DNA of 7,214 bases from Clostridiaceae bacterium (lineage in GTDB: Bacteria; Bacillota; Clostridia; Oscillospirales; Butyricicoccaceae). The notes below the pieces were generated by a model. The model was not told the DNA's origin, ran no database searches, and saw only the letters and a program-made list of their open reading frames with translations. Location of the stretch: the NCBI GenBank assembly GCA_016293155.1, contig JAEDEU010000074.1:1-7214 (forward strand), given 5' to 3'. Positions 1-5,364 of this stretch are shown here, piece after piece; the stretch's first letter is position 1, and the number at the start of each line of letters is the position of its first letter. The position numbers and the translations under genes were made by a program.

Positions 1-25
1 TGGAAAATGATGGAGGTGAACCGTC

Positions 26-268
26 ATGCAGGAACCTTCTGCCGCAGGGGAATGCCTGCGCAGTCTTGTTCTGCTGTCGCAGATCGGTCTTTCGATTGCA
101 GTGCCGCTGGTGCTGTGCACCTATGGCGCATACTGGCTGCGGAGCCGGTTTGAGCTGGGCGGCTGGGTCGTGATAGCCGGCGTGATTGCCGGACTGCTCG
201 GAGCAGTCGGCGGTCTCTGGCGGAGCTATCAGATGATCCTGAGGAAGGGCAGTCGAAAGGACCAATGA
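26..268 (+). CDS. atpZ: AtpZ/AtpI-family small membrane protein (ATP synthase gene-1 type)
   Basis: An 80-residue integral membrane protein of the family that heads many bacterial ATP synthase operons. Two hydrophobic helices are visible, at about residues 14-38 (with the family-like segment LLSQIGLSIAVPL) and 45-66 (glycine-rich, GGWVVIAGVIAGLLGAVGG). They are joined by a short RSRFEL turn and followed by a basic tail, giving the expected helical hairpin. The ATG is preceded by GGAGGTG at 12-18 with good spacing. Its stop overlaps the next ATG (ATGA, 265-268), which suggests translational coupling to atpI. Family members have been linked to Mg2+/Ca2+ transport or to c-ring assembly in Bacillus; the role here is inferred from family and position. 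The protein is short and divergent, so the symbol rests on topology and context more than on a strong motif. Confidence 0.8.
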   Translation: MQEPSAAGECLRSLVLLSQIGLSIAVPLVLCTYGAYWLRSRFELGGWVVIAGVIAGLLGAVGGLWRSYQMILRKGSRKDQ

Positions 269-786
269 ATTCGGTATCATGCCGAAGGAGAGGTGGGTTC
301 CGCTTACGGAACAGGCGGTCAGAGCTTCTGTGCCGCAAGCGGAGCGAAAATAACGTAACGGGTGGTGATAATATCAAGCTTTCGCAAGAAATCAAGCAAG
401 AGACAAGATCCATTGCAATCGGTGTCGGCATCATGAGTGTGATTATGGTGGCAGTTTTTGCGGTGCTGAATGCCGCAGAGCTGGTGCAGATCAATCTGAT
501 GACCGTTGTGCTGGGCGCAGTGCTGGGCGCAGGCTATGCAATCTGCAATTTCCTGCTGCTCGGGATCGCGGTGCAGCGCGCAGTAGACAGCGGTGATCCG
601 AAGCAGGGGCAGCTGATCGTTCAGGGCTCCTATACCAAACGTCTGCTGCTGATGGCGGTGGTTCTCATCATCGGCTTCAAGGCGCCCTGCTTCAACGGTC
701 TGGCGGTGGCGCTTCCGCAGCTGTTTCCGAGAGTTGTGATCTTTGTCAAATCGCTGTTCCAGTCCAAAAGAAAGGAGGAGGAATAG
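265..786 (+). CDS. atpI: ATP synthase subunit I (AtpI), start codon uncertain
   Basis: A hydrophobic accessory protein of the ATP synthase I family, thought to assist c-ring assembly. From residue about 38 on (KLSQEIKQETRSIAIG) it looks like a normal AtpI. Four membrane segments lie at about residues 50-69, 78-102, 126-141 and 145-163, with a hydrophilic loop (RAVDSGDPKQG) between the second and third and a basic end. The only ATG upstream in frame is at 265, overlapping the atpZ stop. It would add some 36 Arg/Cys-rich residues that look like translated non-coding DNA. No in-frame ATG, GTG or TTG lies near the expected start. A near-consensus ribosome-binding site at 361-369 points instead to an ATC codon at 373, giving 137 residues, a usual length for the family. 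The product call is secure; the start is not. Confidence 0.85.
   Translation: MNSVSCRRRGGFRLRNRRSELLCRKRSENNVTGGDNIKLSQEIKQETRSIAIGVGIMSVIMVAVFAVLNAAELVQINLMTVVLGAVLGAGYAICNFLLLGIAVQRAVDSGDPKQGQLIVQGSYTKRLLLMAVVLIIGFKAPCFNGLAVALPQLFPRVVIFVKSLFQSKRKEEE
297..312 (+). other. Small hairpin in the leader of atpI
   Basis: A perfect 6-bp inverted repeat, GTTCCG (297-302) and CGGAAC (307-312), separated by the 4-base loop CTTA. It lies between the atpZ stop and the likely true start of atpI, so it would be in an untranslated spacer if the ATC start at 373 is used. No T-run follows, so it is not an intrinsic terminator. A role in mRNA folding or stability is only a guess, and chance is possible at this length. 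Confidence 0.35.
361..369 (+). promoter_or_regulatory. Ribosome-binding site that points to an ATC start for atpI
   Basis: GGTGGTGAT matches the extended anti-16S consensus GGAGGTGAT at 8 of 9 positions. The core GGTGG ends 7 bases ahead of the in-frame ATC at 373, which is ideal spacing. No ATG, GTG or TTG in the atpI frame is served by it; the GTG triplets at 362 and 365 are in another frame. It therefore decides between the long reading from 265 and a short one from 373. Confidence 0.6.
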
Positions 787-789
787 TCT

Positions 790-1518
790 GTGGAAATTGA
801 GGTAAGAGGCCCAAGAGTGTTCTGTTATATCGGAAATTATCCGGTAACCGAAACCCTTGTGTTCACCTGGGTGTCCATGTTTCTGGTCATCGCTCTGTGC
901 ATCTTTTTGACGCACGGACTGAAAAAGCGCGGCATTGGCAAGCGGCAGGTGATCGCAGAGCTGATGGTAAACTCGCTGTACAACCTGATTGAAACCAATA
1001 TGGGACCGCAGTGGCGCGGCTTTGCACCGTTTATCGGTTCCATCCTGTGCATTTCGACCGTTGCATCCATGCTCAGCCTGGTCGGAATCTACTCTCCGAC
1101 AAATGACCTGAGCACGTTCCTGGCGTGGTCGGTCTGCGTCTTTGTGCTTATCACGTACCACAAGTTCCGCGCAAACGGATTTTTGGGTTACTTTAAGACC
1201 TACGCGCAGCCGACTGTCGTGATGACCCCGATGAATATCATCAGTGAAATCGCAACGCCGGTTTCGATGGCATTCCGTCATTACGGCAACATCCTGTCCG
1301 GCTACATTGTCGGACTGCTGCTGTACGGTGCACTGGGCGCAGCGTCTCAGGCTCTGCTGGGCGGGCTGCCGGGTATTTTGGGAGACTTCCCGCTGCTTCA
1401 GATCGGCATTCCGGCGGTTCTGAACCTGTACTTTACCGTATTTTCCGGATGCTTGCAGCCGTTCATCTTCTGTATGCTGACGATGATCTATGTGTCCTCG
1501 GCGGCAGAGACGGAATAA
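790..1518 (+). CDS. atpB: F1Fo ATP synthase subunit a
   Basis: Stator subunit of the membrane sector, providing the two ion half-channels that face the c-ring. The 242-residue protein has hydrophobic segments at about 22-42, 78-101, 110-124, 147-183 and 202-236. The essential arginine is Arg163 in the block TPVSMAFRHYGN (codon CGT at 1276-1278), corresponding to Arg210 of E. coli. Gln223 in LQPFIFCMLTMIYV corresponds to the conserved last-helix Gln252. The start is GTG at 790, with overlapping AGGAGG sites at 773-781 inside the end of atpI; the second gives 8-base spacing. The N-terminal half is divergent from the E. coli type. The position nine residues after the arginine, Glu219 in E. coli, is Tyr172 here. 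Confident from motif, topology and place before atpE. Confidence 0.97.
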   Translation: MEIEVRGPRVFCYIGNYPVTETLVFTWVSMFLVIALCIFLTHGLKKRGIGKRQVIAELMVNSLYNLIETNMGPQWRGFAPFIGSILCISTVASMLSLVGIYSPTNDLSTFLAWSVCVFVLITYHKFRANGFLGYFKTYAQPTVVMTPMNIISEIATPVSMAFRHYGNILSGYIVGLLLYGALGAASQALLGGLPGILGDFPLLQIGIPAVLNLYFTVFSGCLQPFIFCMLTMIYVSSAAETE

Positions 1519-1580
1519 CCGAAAAAACATCAACTATTACACGTTTACCTGAACATTTTTCAATTTAGGAGGATTTTATT
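1519..1580 (+). promoter_or_regulatory. AT-rich translation initiation region of atpE
   Basis: This 62-base spacer is only 29% G+C (18 of 62), far below the surrounding genes, and ends in a full AGGAGG site at 1567-1572 spaced 8 bases from the atpE ATG. In E. coli the stretch ahead of atpE is a known translational enhancer that raises c-subunit output to the roughly tenfold excess a c-ring needs. An unstructured AT-rich leader with a consensus site suggests the same strategy here. I see no convincing -35/-10 pair in it. Confidence 0.6.
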
Positions 1581-1826
1581 ATGGAAACCGCAATCGTTCA
1601 TGCAGCATATGCAATTGGCGCAGGTCTCGCAATGATCGCTGGTATCGGCCCTGGTATCGGCGAGGGTTACGCTGTTGGTAAGGCTTGTGAGGCAATCGGC
1701 CGCCAGCCGGAGTGCAGAGGCTCTGTTATGGGTACGATGTTCGTTGGCTGTGCAGTTGCAGAGACCACCGGTATTTATTCGTTCATCATCGCCCTGCTGC
1801 TCATCTTCCTCAAGCCGTTCGGTTGA
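1581..1826 (+). CDS. atpE: F1Fo ATP synthase subunit c, two-carboxylate Na+ type
   Basis: Rotor-ring subunit that carries the coupling ion through the membrane. The 81-residue helical hairpin has a first helix of about 8-38 with the alternating glycine packing motif (GIGPGIGEG, 21-29), a polar loop RQPE (41-44) that contacts gamma and epsilon, and a second helix of about 49-77. The ion-binding carboxylate is Glu61 in VAETTGIYSF. Val59, Thr62, Thr63 and Tyr66 match the Na+ ligand positions of Ilyobacter tartaricus c (Val63, Ser66, Thr67, Tyr70). At the Gln32 position there is a second acid, Glu28, as in the two-carboxylate Na+-coupled c-ring of Fusobacterium nucleatum. Na+ coupling is therefore inferred, and an 11-fold ring is plausible by analogy. 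There are three cysteines (36, 45, 57). The ATG follows a consensus AGGAGG. Confidence 0.97.
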   Translation: METAIVHAAYAIGAGLAMIAGIGPGIGEGYAVGKACEAIGRQPECRGSVMGTMFVGCAVAETTGIYSFIIALLLIFLKPFG

Positions 1827-1828
1827 TT

Positions 1829-1849
1829 CAGAGGTTCTCTGTATCAGAG
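1829..1849 (+). other. Two alternative hairpins in the atpE-atpF spacer
   Basis: CAGAG (1829-1833), CTCTG (1837-1841) and CAGAG (1845-1849) follow one another with 3-base gaps (GTT, TAT). The central arm can pair with either flank, giving two mutually exclusive 5-bp stems directly after the atpE stop and before the atpF ribosome-binding site. There is no T-run. Such structures could mark an mRNA processing or stability point behind the heavily translated c gene, but the stems are short and this is inference. Confidence 0.35.
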
Positions 1850-1876
1850 GCGAATACTTGAGAAAGGAGAACAGAC

Positions 1877-2380
1877 GTGGATACACTCAGCATATTCAAT
1901 ATCAACGTGTATGAGATCATCACGCAGATCATTAACCTTCTCCTGATGTGCCTTCTCCTGAGCAAGTTCCTGCTCAAGCCGGTCACCAAGATGCTGGAGG
2001 CGCGGCAGAATGACGTCGATGCCAACTATGCCGACTCTGAGACGGCAAAGGCAGAGGCGGAAACCCTGCGCGACGACTACGCAAAGCGGATCGCAGAGGC
2101 GAAGAATGAAGCGGCTCAGATCACCAAGGCGGCTGCGGACAAGGCAAATGCGCAGGGCGCGCAGATCATTGCCGAGGCACAGCAGCAGGCGGCTCACCTG
2201 AAGCAGAAGGCGGAGCAGCAGATTGAGATGGAGCGCAAGAAGGCAGTTAATGAGCTGAAAAACGAGATCTCCGGCATTGCGATCGACATTGCCGAGAAGG
2301 TGGTTGAGCGCGAAATCAACGCGAAGGACCACGAAGCCCTGATTCAGCAGTTTATCGAGGGTGTAGGTGAGGCTTCATGA
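1877..2380 (+). CDS. atpF: F1Fo ATP synthase subunit b
   Basis: Peripheral stalk subunit linking subunit a in the membrane to delta and alpha on F1; it acts as a dimer. The 167 residues show one N-terminal membrane helix (about 12-33), the usual junction FLLKPVTKMLEAR (31-43), and then a long charged Ala/Glu/Lys/Gln-rich helix to about residue 147, typical of the b coiled coil. The C-terminal part (ISGIAIDIAEKVVEREI, 131-147) matches the delta-binding region of the family. The start is GTG at 1877, preceded by AAAGGAG at 1863-1869 with 7-base spacing. The stop overlaps the atpH ATG (ATGA), implying coupled translation. Only one b gene is present, so the stalk should be a homodimer. Confidence 0.97.
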   Translation: MDTLSIFNINVYEIITQIINLLLMCLLLSKFLLKPVTKMLEARQNDVDANYADSETAKAEAETLRDDYAKRIAEAKNEAAQITKAAADKANAQGAQIIAEAQQQAAHLKQKAEQQIEMERKKAVNELKNEISGIAIDIAEKVVEREINAKDHEALIQQFIEGVGEAS

Positions 2381-2916
2381 CAGATATCGCAAAGGCATAC
2401 GGCTCGACGCTGTACGAACTGGCAAACGAGGCAAACGCTGTCGATCAGATCAACGAGGAGCTTGCGGGCCTTCGTGCGATTTTTGAGGCAAACCCGCGTT
2501 TTATCAGCCTGCTCGGCGCCCCGACCCTCAAGAAGGAGGAGCGCATCGAGATCGTGGATAAGACGTTCGGCGGCAAAGTTCACCCCTATCTGCTGAACTT
2601 TTTAAAGATCATTACGGAAAACGGAACCGTGGGCGAGTTCATCGACACCGCCAAGGACTTCCGTGACCGCTATAACTTTGAGCGCGGCATTGAGACGGTT
2701 GTCGCCGTCAGCGCCATTCCGCTCACGCCGAAGATGGAGAAGCAGCTGGTCAAAAAGCTTTCCGATCTGACCGGAAAGACCATCCAGCTCGAAAAGAAGG
2801 TCGACCCGGACTGCAAGGGCGGCATCCGTCTGAATATGGACGGTCTCCAGCTGGACGGCACAGTAAAACACAAGCTTGATGCGATCCGGGCAAGCCTGCT
2901 CCGCGTGATCGCGTAA
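2377..2916 (+). CDS. atpH: F1Fo ATP synthase subunit delta
   Basis: Peripheral stalk cap that binds the N-termini of alpha and the C-terminal part of b. The 179-residue protein is of normal length, with an N-terminal helical domain (about 1-105, starting IAKAYGSTLYELA) and a C-terminal domain. The latter opens with VVAVSAIPLTPKME (108-121) and ends with the family signature VDPDCKGGIRLNMDG plus LDGTVKHKL (142-167), including the conserved GG at 148-149. Its ATG overlaps the atpF stop, and AGGTGAGG at 2365-2372 inside atpF serves as ribosome-binding site. No oddities are seen. Confidence 0.96.
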   Translation: MTDIAKAYGSTLYELANEANAVDQINEELAGLRAIFEANPRFISLLGAPTLKKEERIEIVDKTFGGKVHPYLLNFLKIITENGTVGEFIDTAKDFRDRYNFERGIETVVAVSAIPLTPKMEKQLVKKLSDLTGKTIQLEKKVDPDCKGGIRLNMDGLQLDGTVKHKLDAIRASLLRVIA

Positions 2917-2940
2917 GCTGGAAAGAAAGTTGGTGAGACT

Positions 2941-4452
2941 ATGCAGTTACGTCCTGAAGAAATCAGCAGTGTCATCAAGGCACAGATTAAAAATTACGAC
3001 AGCAAGATCGAGCAGAGCGAAACCGGTACCGTCATTCTGGTAGGTGACGGCATCGCACGTGCGCACGGTCTTGAGAAATGTATGGCGAATGAGCTTGTCG
3101 AATTCAGCAACGGTGAATACGGCATGGCCATGAACCTGGAGGAGAATTCGGTTTCCATCGTAATGCTTGGCTCGGATAAGGGAGTCAAGGAGGGCGACAT
3201 CGTCAAGCGCACCGGACGCGTTGCATCCGTTCCGGTCGGCGAGGCGATGATCGGCCGCGTGGTCAATGCACTCGGTCAGCCGATCGACGGCAAGGGCCCG
3301 ATCACGACCACCGAAACCCGCGCGATCGACACCATCGCTCCGGGCATCATTACCCGTGAGCCGGTTAATGTTCCGCTCCAGACCGGTATCAAGGCAATCG
3401 ACTCCATGATCCCGATCGGCCGCGGTCAGCGTGAGCTGATTATCGGCGACCGCCAGACCGGTAAGACCACGATTGCAACCGATACCATTATCAACCAGAA
3501 GGGCACGGGTGTTATCTGCATCTATGTCGCAATCGGTCAGAAGAACTCGACCGTTGCAAACCTGGTAGAAAACCTGAGCAGCGCGGGCGCAATGGACTAC
3601 ACCATTGTTGTTGCGGCAACCGCATCCGAGCTGGCTCCGCTTCAGTATATCGCACCGTATTCCGGCTGCGCAATGGGCGAGTACTTCATGGCACAGGGCA
3701 AGGACGTCCTCATCGTTTACGATGACCTGTCCAAGCACGCTGTCGCTTACCGTGCACTCTCCCTGCTGATCCGCAGACCGCCGGGACGCGAGGCTTATCC
3801 GGGCGATGTATTCTATCTGCACTCCCGTCTGCTTGAGAGAGCAGCACGTCTGGCTCCGGAGTATGGCGGCGGCTCTCTGACCGCTCTGCCGATCATCGAG
3901 ACCCAGGCGGGCGACGTTTCGGCGTATATTCCGACCAACGTCATCTCCATCACGGACGGTCAGATCTTCCTCGAAACCGAGCTGTTCCACTCCGGTATCA
4001 TGCCGGCGGTTAACCCGGGCATTTCGGTCAGCCGAGTCGGCGGCAACGCGCAGATCAAGGCAATGAAGAAGGTTTCCGGTACGCTGAAGCTGGCTTATTC
4101 CCAGTACCGCGAGCTGCAATCCTTCGCACAGTTCGGTTCGGATCTGGACGCGGACACCAAGCGCCGTCTGGCACAGGGTGAACGCATCGTGGAGATCCTC
4201 AAGCAGGACCGCAACAACCCGATTCCGGTTGAGAAGCAGGTCGCAATCATCTATGCGGTTACCAATAACTATCTGGATGACATCGCTGTTGAGGACATCG
4301 GCGCCTTTGAGCAGGAGCTGTACGACCACCTGAGCGCAAATCCGGATATTATGGCAGAGGTTGCCGATACCGGTAAGATGGGCGACGAGACCACTGCAAA
4401 GCTCAAGGATGCTATTACGACGGTAAAGACCGCATTCCTGAAGAGCAGATAA
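2941..4452 (+). CDS. atpA: F1Fo ATP synthase subunit alpha
   Basis: Non-catalytic nucleotide-binding subunit of the alpha3beta3 head. The 503 residues are the standard length. In order: N-terminal beta-barrel (about 25-95); P-loop GDRQTGKT (169-176); Walker B VLIVYDD (256-262); the conserved VISITDGQIFLETELF (334-349); the alpha/beta signature PAVNPGISVS (355-364); and directly after it Arg365 in SRVGG, the arginine finger that reaches into the beta catalytic site (Arg376 in E. coli). The C-terminal helical domain runs from about 375 and is intact. The ATG at 2941 follows a modest GGTGAG at 2932-2937, only 3 bases away. Together with atpG, the gene has no TTA, CTA or TCA codon, which leaves a long spurious open frame on the other strand. 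Confidence 0.99.
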   Translation: MQLRPEEISSVIKAQIKNYDSKIEQSETGTVILVGDGIARAHGLEKCMANELVEFSNGEYGMAMNLEENSVSIVMLGSDKGVKEGDIVKRTGRVASVPVGEAMIGRVVNALGQPIDGKGPITTTETRAIDTIAPGIITREPVNVPLQTGIKAIDSMIPIGRGQRELIIGDRQTGKTTIATDTIINQKGTGVICIYVAIGQKNSTVANLVENLSSAGAMDYTIVVAATASELAPLQYIAPYSGCAMGEYFMAQGKDVLIVYDDLSKHAVAYRALSLLIRRPPGREAYPGDVFYLHSRLLERAARLAPEYGGGSLTALPIIETQAGDVSAYIPTNVISITDGQIFLETELFHSGIMPAVNPGISVSRVGGNAQIKAMKKVSGTLKLAYSQYRELQSFAQFGSDLDADTKRRLAQGERIVEILKQDRNNPIPVEKQVAIIYAVTNNYLDDIAVEDIGAFEQELYDHLSANPDIMAEVADTGKMGDETTAKLKDAITTVKTAFLKSR

Positions 4453-4464
4453 GGGGGGCTTTGA

Positions 4465-5316
4465 ATGGGAGCCTCTATGAAGGATATTAAGATCCGCATC
4501 CGAAGCGTACAGAGTACGATGCAGATCACCAAGGCGATGGAACTGGTCGCCTCGTCCAAGCTGCGCAAGGCAAAGGAAAGCGTAGAGCGCGCACGTCCGT
4601 ATTTTATCACGCTGCATAATACCCTGTCGGATATCGCCTATTCGGAAAACGACTTTTCCTCCCCGTTCATCAAGGAGCGCGAGGCAAAGAAGGCATGTTA
4701 TATCCTGATTGCGGGCGACCGCGGTCTGGCAGGCGGCTACAACAGCAATGTATTCAAACTGTTCACCGCACACAGCGAAAAGCTGGAAATCCCGTATTGC
4801 GTGGTTCCGGTCGGCAAGAAGGCAGTGGAGTTCTGTGAGCGCCGTGGAATTGAAATCGTTACCAAGGATTATATATGCGTCGAGGATGTTTCCGTCGGCG
4901 ACTGCTACGAGCTGGCGCATATGCTGGCAGACGACTTCGTCCGGGAGCGTTTTGATCAGATCCATGTCGTTTACACCCAGTTTGTATCCATGATGACGCA
5001 GAGCCCGATGGTCATGCAGGTTCTGCCGATTCCGTATGATAAGGCGGCAGCACAGCCGTCCAAGACGGTCACGCTGTATGAGCCGAGTGCACAGGCTGTG
5101 TTCAACGCCATTGTTCCGGAATATATTTCCGGTATGTTCTACGGCGCACTGAGCGAGTCCTGGGCATCCGAGCTGGGCGCGCGCCGCAACGCGATGGATT
5201 CGGCGAGCAAGAACGCCGGAGAGATGATCGAGGATCTCAGCCTGCGGTACAACCGTGCCCGTCAGGCGGCGATTACGCAGGAGATCACGGAGATTGTTGC
5301 GGGCGCAGAGCATTGA
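4465..5316 (+). CDS. atpG: F1Fo ATP synthase subunit gamma
   Basis: Central rotor shaft that turns inside alpha3beta3 and drives the catalytic cycle. The 283 residues show the N-terminal coiled-coil helix with MKDIKIRIRSV and ITKAMELVASSKLRKAKE (5-38), the Rossmann-like core with IAGDRGLAGGYNSNVFK (82-98), and the C-terminal helix with SELGARRNAMDSASKNA (235-251) and ITQEITEIVAGAEH (270-283). That last stretch matches the gamma signature except that it ends in His where Ser, Ala, Lys or Arg is usual, and the protein stops there, a residue or two short of many homologues. The ATG at 4465 is supported by the G-rich ribosome-binding site AAGGGGGG at 4451-4458, which overlaps the atpA stop. A second in-frame ATG at 4477 is less well placed. 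Confidence 0.98.
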   Translation: MGASMKDIKIRIRSVQSTMQITKAMELVASSKLRKAKESVERARPYFITLHNTLSDIAYSENDFSSPFIKEREAKKACYILIAGDRGLAGGYNSNVFKLFTAHSEKLEIPYCVVPVGKKAVEFCERRGIEIVTKDYICVEDVSVGDCYELAHMLADDFVRERFDQIHVVYTQFVSMMTQSPMVMQVLPIPYDKAAAQPSKTVTLYEPSAQAVFNAIVPEYISGMFYGALSESWASELGARRNAMDSASKNAGEMIEDLSLRYNRARQAAITQEITEIVAGAEH

Positions 5317-5320
5317 CCGA

Positions 5321-5338
5321 AGGGGGATTCAGCCCCCT
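5321..5338 (+). other. GC-rich hairpin between atpG and atpD
   Basis: AGGGGG (5321-5326) and CCCCCT (5333-5338) form a perfect 6-bp stem, five of the pairs G-C, around the loop ATTCAG. It starts five bases after the atpG stop and ends about 11 bases before the atpD ribosome-binding site. No T-run follows, so it should not terminate transcription. It could shield the mRNA 3' of atpG, set differential decay between gamma (one copy) and beta (three copies), or keep the atpD start open. Function is inferred only. Confidence 0.5.
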
Positions 5339-5349
5339 GACTACAAAAG

Positions 5350-5355
5350 AAGGAG
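5350..5355 (+). promoter_or_regulatory. Ribosome-binding site of atpD
   Basis: AAGGAG lies 3 bases before the ATG at 5359 and 9 bases before the in-frame ATG at 5365. The longer spacing is normal and the shorter is cramped, so the second ATG is preferred as the start of beta. Confidence 0.65.
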
Positions 5356-5364
5356 ATTATGTGC

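Noticed and set aside
1..25. End of an upstream gene or a promoter before atpZ
   Set aside because: Only 25 bases are available. They contain the atpZ ribosome-binding site and a possible TGA at 8-10, but nothing that can be assigned.
279..353. A 24-codon frame (MPKERWVPLTEQ...) in the atpI leader
   Set aside because: It has no ribosome-binding site and no recognisable similarity, and such a short frame is expected by chance. I considered it as a leader peptide or a frameshifted end of atpZ, but AtpZ already ends normally at 268.
319..1533. A 404-codon minus-strand open frame over atpI and atpB
   Set aside because: Same codon-register shadow effect. The protein is His/Gln/Arg-rich with no motif.
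1519..1580. Internal promoter in the AT-rich spacer before atpE
   Set aside because: No pair of -35 and -10 boxes with acceptable spacing can be made out. AT-richness is better explained as a translation leader.
4454..4460. Pairing of GGGGGCT in the atpG ribosome-binding region with AGCCCCC at 5331-5337
   Set aside because: The two are about 880 bases apart and the match is 7 bases of simple G/C sequence. The local hairpin at 5321-5338 would compete strongly.
2947..5313. A 788-codon open frame on the minus strand across atpA and atpG
   Set aside because: It lies in codon register with the sense genes and exists because they avoid TTA, CTA and TCA. The product is rich in Arg, Cys, His and Asp without any recognisable domain, and it runs opposite to two certain genes.
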